Positions 24,743 through 33,200 of a DNA stretch of 59,729 nucleotides are shown piece by piece (the stretch's first letter is position 1; every line of letters starts with the position of its first letter). The DNA lies in contig UQOJ01000007.1 in assembly GCA_900542635.1 (NCBI GenBank), forward strand, positions 1 to 59,729, in the 5' to 3' direction. The notes beneath the pieces were generated by a model. It saw only the letters and a list, made by a program, of their open reading frames with translations. It was not told where the DNA came from and ran no database searches. The DNA comes from an uncultured Collinsella sp. (GTDB lineage: Bacteria; Actinomycetota; Coriobacteriia; Coriobacteriales; Coriobacteriaceae). The position numbers were made by a program, and so were the translations under genes.

Positions 24743-27196
24743 ATGCGTGTTTCTTACGACTGGCTCAAGACCATGATCGATATTCCGGAGGATCCCAAGA
24801 CCCTTTCGGACGAATATATCCGTACCGGCACCGAGGTCGAGGCGATCGACACCGTGGGCGAGTCCTTCGACCACGTGGTGACCGCCAAGGTGCTCACCAA
24901 GACCCCGCACCCCGATAGCGACCACATGTATGTGTGCTCGGTCGATGTGGGCGACAAGAATCTCGACGCCGACGGCAACCCCGCTCCGCTGCAGATCGTC
25001 TGCGGCGCGCAGAACTTTGAGGCCGGCGACCACATCGTTACGGCTATGATTGGCGCTGTCCTGCCCGGCGACGTCAAGATCAAGAAGAGCAAGCTTCGCG
25101 GCGTCGTGTCCATGGGCATGAACTGCTCCGCGCGCGAGCTCGGCCTGGGCGGCGACCACTCCGGCATTATGATTCTGCCCGAGGACACGCCCTGCGGCAT
25201 GCCGTTTGCCGAGTACGTGGGCTCGAGCGACACCGTGCTCGACTGCGAGATCACGCCCAATCGTCCCGACTGCCTGTCCATGATCGGCATGGCCCGCGAG
25301 ACCGGCGCCATCTTCGATCGCGATTTCCACGTTGAGCTGCCCACCATCAAGGCCGAGACCGGCCGCGCGACCGACGACGAGCTTTCCGTCGAGATTGCCG
25401 ACGAGGGCCTGTGCGACCGCTATGTCGCCCGCATCGTGCGCAACGTGAAGGTCGGCCCCTCGCCCGACTGGATGGTCAAGCGCCTCAACGCCCTGGGCGT
25501 GCGTCCGCACAACAATATCGTCGACATCACCAACTACGTGATGATGCTCACCGGTCAGCCGCTGCACGCCTTTGACCTGGACACCTTTGCCGAGCGCGAT
25601 GGCCATCGCCGCGTGGTGGTTCGCGCCGCCCAACAGGACGAGAAGTTCACGACGCTCGATGGTGAGGAGCGCACGCTCGACGCCGGCATGGGCCTCATCA
25701 CCGACGGCGAGCGCCCCGTGGCGTTGGCCGGCGTTATGGGCGGCATGGATTCCGAGATCGAGGACGACACCGTCGACGTGATGGTCGAGAGTGCCTGCTT
25801 CAACGCCGGTCGCACCTCGCACACCAGCCGCGATCTGTCGCTGATCTCTGATGCCTCCATTCGATTTGAGCGCCAGGTCGACGAGACCGGCTGCGTGGAT
25901 GTCGCCAACGTCACGTGCGCGCTCATCGAGGAGATCGCCGGCGGCGAGGTTGCTCCCGGCTATGTCGACGTTTTCCCCGCGCCCAAGACCATCGACAGCA
26001 TTAAGCTGCGCCTGGCCCGCGTACATGCCATCTGCGGTGCCGACATCGAGCCCGACTTTATCGAGCGTTCGCTCACCCGTCTGGGCTGCACCGTCGAGCG
26101 CGACGGCGAGGACTTTATGGTCACGCCGCCGAGCTTCCGCCCCGACCTGCCGCGCGAGATTGACCTGATCGAGGAGGTCCTGCGCCTATGGGGCATGGGC
26201 CGCGTGACGGCGACCATCCCGGCTGCCAAGAACCACATCGGCGGCCTGACCCGCGAGCAGAAGCTTACCCGCAAGGTCGGCGAGATCCTGCGCGCCTGTG
26301 GCCTCAACGAGACCACGACCTTTGGCTTTGCCGCCCCGGGCGACCTGGAGAAGATTGGCATGTCCACCGAGGGCCGCGGCTGCCCCGTGGTTCTCATGAA
26401 CCCGCTGGTGGCCGAGCAGACCGAGATGCGTCGTTCGCTGCTGCCGGGCCTGCTACAGTCCGTGGCCTACAACGAGGCGCACGGTACGCCCAACGTGCAC
26501 CTGTACGAGGTCGGCAGCCTGTTCCACGGTCGCGAGAACGCCAGCCTGCCCAAGGAGACCAAGTCCGTGGCGGGTGTGCTCTCGGGCCAGTGGAGCGAGC
26601 AGTCCTGGAACATGAAGTACCGCAAGCTGCGCTTCTTCTTTGGCAAGGGCATCGTCGAGGAGCTGCTTGCTCAGCTGCGCATCGAGAAGGTTCGCTTCCG
26701 TCCCGTCGAGGGCGAGAGCTATGCCTTCCTGCAGCCGGGTCGTGCTGCCGAGGTGCTCTCGGGCGGTACCGTGCTGGGCTGGGTTGGCGAGATCCACCCC
26801 GAGGCACGCGAGGCTATGGGCATTGACGAGGTCGTCGTTGCCTTTGAGCTCGACCTGGACAAGCTGATCAAGGGCGCCCGCAACCAGGAGAACTACCGTG
26901 AGTTCTCGCAGTACCCGGCCGTTGAGCATGACCTCGCTATCGTGGTCGACAACACTGTGACCTGCGAGGATCTTGAGCGTCGTATTACGAGTGCCGGAGG
27001 CAAGCTGCTCGAGGGCGTGCGCCTGTTCGATGTCTACCGCGATCCCATCCGTATCGGTGCGGGCAAGAAGTCCATGGCCTTCGCGCTTACGTATCGCTCC
27101 GACGACCACACGCTCACCAGCGAAGAGGTCGAGAAGGCGCACCAGAAGATCGTCACCAAGGTGTGCAAGGGTGTGAACGGCGAGGTCCGCGGCTAG
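24743..27196 (+). CDS. pheT: Phenylalanyl-tRNA synthetase beta subunit
   Basis: An 817-residue beta subunit. Order of domains: N-terminal fold, tRNA-binding OB fold (about 40-155), B3/B4 editing domain (about 215-390, with the SLISDASIRFERQVD stretch), B5 DNA-binding-like domain (about 400-480), the catalytic-like core, and the C-terminal ferredoxin-like anticodon-binding domain (about 720-815, FSQYPAVEHDLAIVVD). Length is normal. It follows pheS by 63 bases with AAGGAG upstream, under the same T-box. Confidence 0.97.
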   Translation: MRVSYDWLKTMIDIPEDPKTLSDEYIRTGTEVEAIDTVGESFDHVVTAKVLTKTPHPDSDHMYVCSVDVGDKNLDADGNPAPLQIVCGAQNFEAGDHIVTAMIGAVLPGDVKIKKSKLRGVVSMGMNCSARELGLGGDHSGIMILPEDTPCGMPFAEYVGSSDTVLDCEITPNRPDCLSMIGMARETGAIFDRDFHVELPTIKAETGRATDDELSVEIADEGLCDRYVARIVRNVKVGPSPDWMVKRLNALGVRPHNNIVDITNYVMMLTGQPLHAFDLDTFAERDGHRRVVVRAAQQDEKFTTLDGEERTLDAGMGLITDGERPVALAGVMGGMDSEIEDDTVDVMVESACFNAGRTSHTSRDLSLISDASIRFERQVDETGCVDVANVTCALIEEIAGGEVAPGYVDVFPAPKTIDSIKLRLARVHAICGADIEPDFIERSLTRLGCTVERDGEDFMVTPPSFRPDLPREIDLIEEVLRLWGMGRVTATIPAAKNHIGGLTREQKLTRKVGEILRACGLNETTTFGFAAPGDLEKIGMSTEGRGCPVVLMNPLVAEQTEMRRSLLPGLLQSVAYNEAHGTPNVHLYEVGSLFHGRENASLPKETKSVAGVLSGQWSEQSWNMKYRKLRFFFGKGIVEELLAQLRIEKVRFRPVEGESYAFLQPGRAAEVLSGGTVLGWVGEIHPEAREAMGIDEVVVAFELDLDKLIKGARNQENYREFSQYPAVEHDLAIVVDNTVTCEDLERRITSAGGKLLEGVRLFDVYRDPIRIGAGKKSMAFALTYRSDDHTLTSEEVEKAHQKIVTKVCKGVNGEVRG

Positions 27197-27304
27197 GTCC
27201 TGCGCTGGGGTATGGGTCAGCGGTGGCTGCTGCCGAGTCCTACGTGACTGCTATGCCCGGTATAAGGCACCGTTGAGCCTGCATATATGACACGCGCATT
27301 ACAT

Positions 27305-27340
27305 AACGGCGTGCTGCTTTGTCGGCAGTGCGCCGTTTTG
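27305..27340 (+). terminator. Terminator of pheST
   Basis: A 13-base-pair stem (27305-27317 with 27325-27337, two G-U pairs, loop TTTGTCG) ends in TTTTG. The -35 box of the next promoter lies within its loop, so terminator and promoter are nested. Confidence 0.75.
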
Positions 27341-27385
27341 CTATGATAGCCCGCGTCGTGTTACGAATCTGACATTACGTAACAC
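27319..27385 (+). promoter_or_regulatory. cbiMQO promoter and inverted-repeat operator
   Basis: TTGTCG (27319-27324) and TATGAT (27342-27347) are separated by 17 bases. Starting about ten bases beyond is a perfect inverted repeat GTGTTACG (27358-27365) and CGTAACAC (27378-27385), spacer 12. Its position over the transcription start suggests a repressor site, plausibly for a metal-responsive regulator. No cobalamin-riboswitch B12 box is present in the 57-base leader that follows. Confidence 0.55.
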
Positions 27386-27442
27386 TGGAAAGGTGATTCA
27401 AACGGCGTTGCAATTCCGTGCGCCGATAACCGGGAGGCGTGC

Positions 27443-28528
27443 ATGCACATTCCAGATAATTATCTGTCCCCGCAGACCGATGCCGTCATGGCAGTGGCGA
27501 TGGTGCCCGTTTGGGTTCACTGCATCAAGAAAGTGCGCGCCACGCTCGATCGCGAGCACATGGCTTTCCTGGGCATCTGCGCCGCGTTCTCCTTCCTGCT
27601 TATGATGTTCAATGTGCCGCTGCCCGGCGGCACCACAGGTCACGCCGTCGGCGGCGCGCTCATTGCGCTGCTGCTAGGCCCCGAGGCCGCGGCTATCGCT
27701 GTCTCGGTTGCGCTGGCGCTGCAGGCGCTGCTGTTTGGCGACGGCGGCGTTCTGTCGTTTGGCGCCAACTGCTTTAACATGGCCTTTGTGCTGCCGTTTG
27801 TCGCTGCTATCGTGTTCCGTGCGCTCAACAGCCGTCTGCACGACAAGAGCTGGGGCACCTCGGTTTCTGCCATCGTGAGCGGTTGGGTCGGCCTGTGCCT
27901 GGCGGCCCTGTGCGCGGCAATCGAGTTTGGTATTCAGCCGATGCTCTTTACCAACGCTTCGGGCGCGCCGCTGTACTGCCCCTTCCCGCTGTCCGTGGCT
28001 ATTCCGGCCATGTTGATCCCGCATATGCTGGTTGCCGGCGTGATCGAGGGCGTGGCGACGGCCGCCATCTACGGTTTCATCAAGAAGACGGCGCCGAGCG
28101 TTATCGTCGGGCCCGAGGCCGTCGATGGCCAGCTTACTGCCGAGGGCGCTGCTGCCGAGAAGACCTCGCTGGTCCCCACGCTCATCTTGGTTGCCGTGCT
28201 TGTCGTGGCTACGCCGCTCGGCTTGCTTGCCACAGGTGACGCATGGGGCGAGTGGGACGCCGAGGGCGCCGCGACCGCCGTTCAGGAGGCTGGTGACGAC
28301 AGTCTGCAGGCTTCGGTCGGCCTTGATACCCCGACCTTTGCCGACGCTCTGCCTACGGGTGATTACCTGCAGGCCTATTCCGAGGAGCAGGGTCTTGGCT
28401 TTGCCGGTCAGGCTGCCATGTATATCCTGTCCGGCGTGATTGGCGTGGCGGTGCTCACCATCGCATTCCGTCTGATCTCGCTGACGGTTAAGGAAAGCGG
28501 TGCTCATGGCAATAGCCGAGCTGCCTAG
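27443..28528 (+). CDS. cbiM: Cobalt/nickel ECF transporter substrate-binding component CbiM (with CbiN-like C terminus)
   Basis: A 361-residue membrane protein. The N terminus MHIPDNYLSP is the CbiM signature, where the free amino group and His2 take part in metal binding, so the ATG is fixed. Six or seven membrane helices of the CbiM fold run to about residue 215. Residues about 235-350 add two more helices with a TPLGLLATGDAWGEWD loop, the fused CbiN/PDGLE-like part. With CbiQ and CbiO it forms an energy-coupling-factor importer for Co2+ or Ni2+; sequence alone does not settle which. Confidence 0.9.
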   Translation: MHIPDNYLSPQTDAVMAVAMVPVWVHCIKKVRATLDREHMAFLGICAAFSFLLMMFNVPLPGGTTGHAVGGALIALLLGPEAAAIAVSVALALQALLFGDGGVLSFGANCFNMAFVLPFVAAIVFRALNSRLHDKSWGTSVSAIVSGWVGLCLAALCAAIEFGIQPMLFTNASGAPLYCPFPLSVAIPAMLIPHMLVAGVIEGVATAAIYGFIKKTAPSVIVGPEAVDGQLTAEGAAAEKTSLVPTLILVAVLVVATPLGLLATGDAWGEWDAEGAATAVQEAGDDSLQASVGLDTPTFADALPTGDYLQAYSEEQGLGFAGQAAMYILSGVIGVAVLTIAFRLISLTVKESGAHGNSRAA

Positions 28529-29342
28529 CTGGCTTGCGGTCGAGGAGCGATACGAGCCCGTGGGGGCTCGGCATCGTGTGATGCAAAAGAACGTCCTGCA
28601 CCTGGCGAGCCTGCTTGAGCGGGTTCGCCTGGGTGGGGGCGCGCACGAGGGCGGGTCGATGGTCGACCGCGCCCTTTCTTGCGTTTCGGCTCCGGTGCGC
28701 CTGGTGGGGATGTTCGTCTGCGTTCTATGCGTGTGTCTGACGCAGAGCCCGCTGTACCTCATGTTGATGGCGGCTATCGCGCTGGTGCTGGTCGCGGTGC
28801 GCCCCGCACGCGGGCTGCGTGCGACCATTGTACCGGCGCTCGGCGCCACGGGGCTTGCGGTGGTCCTGGCATTGCCTGCCCTGCTGCTGGGCGCGTCTGC
28901 CACGGGCGCCATGCTCAAGATTGCGCTCAAGACCTTCATTAATGTGTCGCTGGTGCTGGGCGTTTCGTGGACGCTTACCTGGAGCCGCATGTCGGCGGCG
29001 CTCAAAATGCTGCACCTGCCCGACGAGGTCATCTTTACCTTTGATATGGCACTCAAGCATATCGAGGTGCTGGGACGCACGGCGCACGATCTGTGCGAAT
29101 CGGTCATGCTGCGCAGCGTTGGCCGTGCGCCTGAGGGATTTTCGCGTACCGATTCGATCGCGGGTATCATGGGCATGACGTTTATCAAGGCGATGGAATG
29201 CAGCCGCGCGATGGACGAGGCCATGCTCTGCCGCGGCTTTGCCGATGTGTATCCGGCTCCTGCGCGGAGCGGCTTTGGCTGGCGCGATGCGGTTTACGCG
29301 GTCGTTGTGGTTCTGCTCGCCGTGTTGTGCGCGGTGCTGTAG
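28500..29342 (+). CDS. cbiQ: ECF transporter transmembrane component CbiQ
   Basis: A 280-residue EcfT-type coupling protein. Membrane helices occupy about 70-140 and the C-terminal end (DAVYAVVVVLLAVLCAVL); the cytosolic helices carry the two ATPase-coupling motifs, seen as the SRAMDEAMLCRGF segment (A-R-G type) near 240 and a related stretch near 200 (SVMLRSVGRAPEGF). GTG 28500 is preferred because AAGGA is spaced for it; ATG 28506 is the alternative. It overlaps cbiM by 29 bases, suggesting translational coupling. Confidence 0.85.
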   Translation: MLMAIAELPSWLAVEERYEPVGARHRVMQKNVLHLASLLERVRLGGGAHEGGSMVDRALSCVSAPVRLVGMFVCVLCVCLTQSPLYLMLMAAIALVLVAVRPARGLRATIVPALGATGLAVVLALPALLLGASATGAMLKIALKTFINVSLVLGVSWTLTWSRMSAALKMLHLPDEVIFTFDMALKHIEVLGRTAHDLCESVMLRSVGRAPEGFSRTDSIAGIMGMTFIKAMECSRAMDEAMLCRGFADVYPAPARSGFGWRDAVYAVVVVLLAVLCAVL

Positions 29343-29386
29343 CGCGGGCGGTCGATCCGTTGATGTGAATAGGGAAGGGCGACGTT

Positions 29387-30157
29387 TTGGCAAACGATAC
29401 GAATAACGCGATGGGCGCGAGCGGTGCTGCTGGCGCTGAGACCACGCCGCTCATCGAGTTTCGCGACGTGGTGTTTTCCTATGCGGGCCATACGGTGGTC
29501 GACGGCGTTTCGCTGCAGGTGGACCGTGGAGAGCTCGTTGCCCTGCTAGGTCCCAACGGCTGCGGCAAGACGACGATCATGCGCCTTATTAACGGCCTTG
29601 AACTCGCTGACGCAGGGGCATACCTGTTTGACGGGCACGTGATCGATGCGGCGTTTCTAAAGGATTCCGCGGCCGCTCAGCGTTTTCATCAGCGCGTGGG
29701 CTTTGTGTTCCAGAATGCCGATGCGCAGCTCTTTTGCGCCACGGTGGGCGAGGAGATCGCGTTTGGCCCGGCTCAAATGGGACTGCCGGCAGACGAGCTC
29801 GAGCGCCGCGTCCGCGATGCCATGAAGCTGTTCCAGGTTGCCGATCTGGTCGATGCCTCGCCCTATCAGCTTTCGGGCGGGCAAAAGAAGCGTGTGGCCC
29901 TGGCGGCAGTCGTATCGATGAACCCCGATATCCTAGTGCTCGATGAGCCCACCAATGGACTCGACGAGGATTCATGTGACATCGTGGTCAACTTCTTGCT
30001 GGCTTACGTCGCGGCGGGTAAGACGGTCTTGATGAGCACACATCACCAGGATTTGGTGCGACGCCTGGGTGCCCGTGCAATCTATATCGATCGATATCAC
30101 CATGTGGTCGAGGCGCCTTCGCCGTCGTATGGAACCGAAAGCGGTGCTACGGACTAG
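29387..30157 (+). CDS. cbiO: ECF transporter ATP-binding protein CbiO
   Basis: A 256-residue ABC ATPase that powers CbiMQ. Walker A GPNGCGKTT, Q-loop QNADAQLF, signature LSGGQKKRVALA and Walker B ILVLDEPTNGLD are all intact. It has about 20 additional polar N-terminal residues. The start codon appears to be TTG at 29387, with GGAAGGGCG upstream. It follows cbiQ by 44 bases. Confidence 0.92.
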   Translation: MANDTNNAMGASGAAGAETTPLIEFRDVVFSYAGHTVVDGVSLQVDRGELVALLGPNGCGKTTIMRLINGLELADAGAYLFDGHVIDAAFLKDSAAAQRFHQRVGFVFQNADAQLFCATVGEEIAFGPAQMGLPADELERRVRDAMKLFQVADLVDASPYQLSGGQKKRVALAAVVSMNPDILVLDEPTNGLDEDSCDIVVNFLLAYVAAGKTVLMSTHHQDLVRRLGARAIYIDRYHHVVEAPSPSYGTESGATD

Positions 30158-30237
30158 TTGCTGCGTAGAGCATGCGTAGCCGCCCGCGCGGCATTGCCGT
30201 GATGGTATAGTTATCCAGGTTTTTTATGGGGGTGGCT

Positions 30238-31086
30238 ATGCCAAGCTGGAACATTCATATCGCTCAGACGGAGCGTTTGCTGGAGCGCACCGGTGCGCTT
30301 GCCAATAGCGTGCGCGACCGCAATGCCTTTTTGTTTGGCTGCGTGGTTCCGGATATCTTCGTGGGCTATATGGTCCCTGCCATCGCCGATCCCATCCCGT
30401 ACCGCATTACGCACTTTGCCAAGCCTGAGCCCATCCCAAAGCCTCGTGAGCATGAGTTTTGGGATACCTATGTGGCACCGTTGCTAAAAAGTTCGCCCAC
30501 CGGTGCGCCGGCCGCGGCGACCTCGATTATCGAGGAACGCGTGCGACTGAACCGCGTGCACTATCCCCAGCGCTACAAGGATGCCGAGCCGGTTGCCGGT
30601 CCCGGCGCCTATGAGTTCTCGCTTGCATCCGAAGATGTGGCACAGTCGTTGCTCGATTTGACACTGGGTGTCTGGTCGCATTTGGTGGCCGACACGGTAT
30701 GGAACACGCGTGTGAACCAGTATCTGGAAGCAAACGGCGGCAAGCCGAGCGAGGAATTCCGCATTAAAAAGCAGGGCGATTTTGACTGGTTTGGCAAGAC
30801 GCTGGGCATTGTTTCCATCCCGCGTGCGACCGATCGTCTGTATACTGCTGCGGCGCGTTTTGGTCAGTATCCCATCCATAAAGAATATGTGCTCAAGACC
30901 ATCGGCGTCATGCACGAGATTGTACGCGAAAACCCCGGTGAGCCCGATCATCCGCCATACCGCCTGCTAACCGAGGAGTTTTTCGATGCAACGTTTACCG
31001 AGGTCATCGAGCTGACCGAGGCGGGATTTGCGGCTCGCGTTGCTGCTTCTGGCGTTCCCGCAGTCCCCCTGATTGCTAGCTGCTAG
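30238..31086 (+). CDS. Zinc-dependent phospholipase C-like protein
   Basis: A 282-residue protein resembling the zinc-dependent phospholipase C / S1-P1 fold common in Firmicutes and Actinobacteria. PSWNIHIAQTE at the start, CVVPDIF near 35, and the LGVWSHLVADTVWN helix near 150 supply His/Asp ligands in the expected spacing. It lacks an obvious signal peptide, so it may be intracellular; the substrate is unknown. ATG 30238 is chosen because GGGGGTGG lies directly upstream; an ATG 12 bases earlier would put that site inside the coding region. No operon partner. Confidence 0.7.
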   Translation: MPSWNIHIAQTERLLERTGALANSVRDRNAFLFGCVVPDIFVGYMVPAIADPIPYRITHFAKPEPIPKPREHEFWDTYVAPLLKSSPTGAPAAATSIIEERVRLNRVHYPQRYKDAEPVAGPGAYEFSLASEDVAQSLLDLTLGVWSHLVADTVWNTRVNQYLEANGGKPSEEFRIKKQGDFDWFGKTLGIVSIPRATDRLYTAAARFGQYPIHKEYVLKTIGVMHEIVRENPGEPDHPPYRLLTEEFFDATFTEVIELTEAGFAARVAASGVPAVPLIASC

Positions 31087-31233
31087 CCGGCCGGCTTGGC
31101 AGTGAATAGCTCACCCCAATTGATCAACAGCTTCCGTCGCATGGCGTAAACACGGCAAACGAGCTGCACATCTCATAGCATGCCATAAGTAGCTGGTTGC
31201 GTGTCATGCCATACAGTAGACATCGGCGCACAG

Positions 31234-31270
31234 AAAAAGGGCCCGGAAGGCAATGCCTTCCGGGCCCTTT
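31234..31270 (-). terminator. Terminator of pyk
   Basis: A 15-base-pair perfect stem (31236-31250 with 31256-31270, loop CAATG) is followed on the minus strand by TTTTTC. The remaining 31087-31233 shows no gene. Confidence 0.85.
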
Positions 31271-31298
31271 GCAGCGCAAGCGTGCTTGCAAGTGTGAT

Positions 31299-32759
31299 TT
31301 AGCGCACCTGAGCGACGTAAGCGACGTTGGTCGAGGAGACCTTGTCCTCGAGCTGGACGCTCATGCGGGGATCGCCGGCGGTGGCGACGGTCAGATCGCC
31401 GGCCTCGACGTAGCCGAGCTCCTTAGCGGTCTCGATCGCCTTGACGATCGTGCCGTTGACGGTGCCCTGGGTAATCTCGGCCTGGTGCGGGATAACGCCC
31501 CAGTACATGATCATCTGCTGGACGGCCCACTCGTGGCGGGAGAACGCGCAGATCGGCATGTTGGGACGGAAGTGCGAGATCAGGCGAGCGGTACGACCGG
31601 TGGTCGTCGGCACGGTGATGCACTTGGCGCCAACGGTGGTGGCCATGTTCACAGCGGACATACCCACAACGTTGTTGACGACGCGGGTGCCGTGAGCATC
31701 GGCCGGAACCTCGAGCGGAGCGTGGGCCGGGAGGTACTTCTCGGTCTCGAGAGCAATGCTGGCCTGCATCTTGACGGCCTCGACCGGGTACTTACCGGCA
31801 GCGGACTCGCCGGACAGCATGACGGCGTCGGTGCCGTCGTAGATGGCGTTAGCAACGTCGGCAACCTCGGCGCGCGTCGGGCGCGGGTTCTGCTGCATGG
31901 AGTCGAGCATCTGCGTAGCGGTGATAACGGGCTTGTAGGCCGCGTTGCACTTGGCGATGATCTCCTTCTGGATGTGCGGAACAAGCTCGGGCTTGATCTC
32001 GATGCCCAGGTCGCCACGGGCAACCATGATGCCGTCGGAAGCCTCGAGGATCTCGTCGAAGTTCTCGACGCCCAGGGCGCACTCGATCTTCGGGAAGATC
32101 GTGACGTGCTCGCCACCGTTCTCGCGGCAAAGCTTGCGGATGCCGCGGACGGACTCGCCGTCACGGATGAAGGAAGCGGCGATGTAGTCGATGTTCTCGG
32201 TCAGGCCAAAGAGGATGTCCTGACGATCGCGCTCGGTGATGGCGGGCAGCGAGATGTTGACGTTGGGCATGTTGACGCCCTTGCGCTCGCCGATCAGGCC
32301 GTCGTTCTTGACGACGCAGGTCATGTCCTGGCCGTCGACGGACTCGACCTCGAGGGCAACCAGGCCGTCATCGATCAGGATGAGGGAGCCCTTCTCGACC
32401 TCGGAGGGCAGAGCCAGGTAGTCGAGGGAGATGTGCTCAGCGGTGCCGTGGAAATCCTCGGTCGTGGGCTGAGCGGTGACGACGATCTTGTCGCCGGTCT
32501 TGACGGCAACCTTCTTGCCATCGACCAGAAGGCCGGTGCGGACCTCGGGGCCCTTGGTGTCGAGCAGGATGCCGACGGGCATACCGAGCTCCTTGGAAAT
32601 ACGACGGACGCGCTCGATGCGACCGTGGTGCTCGTCGTAGGAGCCGTGCGAGAAGTTAAAACGGGCGACGTTCATGCCCGCCTTGATCATCTCGCGGATG
32701 GTCTCGTCGCTATCGCAGGCGGGACCCATGGTGCATACAATCTTAGTGCGCTTGTACAT
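31299..32759 (-). CDS. pyk: Pyruvate kinase
   Basis: A 486-residue pyruvate kinase, last step of glycolysis, making ATP and pyruvate from phosphoenolpyruvate. The metal/PEP segment LDTKGPEVRTG, the catalytic-loop MVARGDLGIEI, the signature helix NAAYKPVITATQMLDSM and the MLSGESAAGKYPVEAV stretch are all present; A, B and C domains are complete. The extra C-terminal PEP-utiliser-like domain of some Gram-positive enzymes is absent. GGAGGTCTGA precedes the ATG. A minus-strand TATAAT at 32824-32829 is the likely -10. Confidence 0.96.
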   Translation of the reverse strand: MYKRTKIVCTMGPACDSDETIREMIKAGMNVARFNFSHGSYDEHHGRIERVRRISKELGMPVGILLDTKGPEVRTGLLVDGKKVAVKTGDKIVVTAQPTTEDFHGTAEHISLDYLALPSEVEKGSLILIDDGLVALEVESVDGQDMTCVVKNDGLIGERKGVNMPNVNISLPAITERDRQDILFGLTENIDYIAASFIRDGESVRGIRKLCRENGGEHVTIFPKIECALGVENFDEILEASDGIMVARGDLGIEIKPELVPHIQKEIIAKCNAAYKPVITATQMLDSMQQNPRPTRAEVADVANAIYDGTDAVMLSGESAAGKYPVEAVKMQASIALETEKYLPAHAPLEVPADAHGTRVVNNVVGMSAVNMATTVGAKCITVPTTTGRTARLISHFRPNMPICAFSRHEWAVQQMIMYWGVIPHQAEITQGTVNGTIVKAIETAKELGYVEAGDLTVATAGDPRMSVQLEDKVSSTNVAYVAQVR

Positions 32760-32823
32760 TCAGACCTCCATCTGACATCGTCTTGCGCTGATAGATAAAC
32801 CATAAGAAATAAAACTGAGTTAA

Positions 32824-32829
32824 TTATAA
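32824..32829 (-). promoter_or_regulatory. -10 element of pyk
   Basis: A perfect TATAAT on the minus strand lies 64 bases upstream of the pyk start; no clear -35 hexamer at 16-18 bases. The neighbouring 32830-33050 is AT-rich and contains no gene that I can support. Confidence 0.5.
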
Positions 32830-33052
32830 CGAAATGGCGACCGAATACCCCAAAAAATCGACCGTATGCCGAATTAGAAGTTCATTTTTTGCGGAAAAAC
32901 GGTATATGCAAAAACTTTACCAACCGTTCTAACCGCTGCTATCTGGGCGATATTTCAATTTGATGATGCGCCGAAGAAAAAACGTTTTATCAATGTTGAG
33001 CATCACACGGCCTGCACCGTTGCTTATGGACCATATTTCCAAATGGATTGTT

Positions 33053-33082
33053 TTGGCTAGACGCGTTGCTTTGGGGTACCAT
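33053..33082 (+). promoter_or_regulatory. Promoter of P-type ATPase
   Basis: TTGGCT (33053-33058) and TACCAT (33077-33082) are 18 bases apart. The predicted transcript start, about 33089-33090, falls just before the first stem of the structured leader, which supports both calls. Confidence 0.5.
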
Positions 33083-33089
33083 AGCTCCA

Positions 33090-33200
33090 CTATCAACTGC
33101 CGCTCAGCACGGCAGCCTTGATGAGCCCTTGCCCTTCTCCTGGGAATTATGATCGGGCATCAATCTGCTGAGTGGCCCGAATCCCAGGAGGGGACTCTAT
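33090..33200 (+). promoter_or_regulatory. Structured leader RNA, candidate translational riboswitch
   Basis: Two competing folds can be drawn. Fold 1 hides the Shine-Dalgarno: CTCCTGGGA (33137-33145) pairs with TCCCAGGAG (33182-33190), and CGGGC (33154-33158) pairs with GCCCG (33175-33179). Fold 2 uses TTGATG-AG-CCC (33118-33128) with GGGCATCAA (33155-33163), which takes the CGGGC strand away. A 5' hairpin CTGCCG/CGGCAG (33097-33115) has the loop CTCAGCA, exactly complementary to TGCTGAG (33166-33172). The ATPase ribosome site AGGAGGGG is at 33186-33193. No known riboswitch class was recognised. Confidence 0.6.

Noticed and set aside
27386..27442. Cobalamin riboswitch before cbiM
   Set aside because: Too short and lacking the B12 box and other conserved blocks.
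31197..32798. 533-codon plus-strand frame over pyk
   Set aside because: Asp/Leu/Gly/Val-rich mirror of pyruvate kinase; the minus-strand product has all family motifs.
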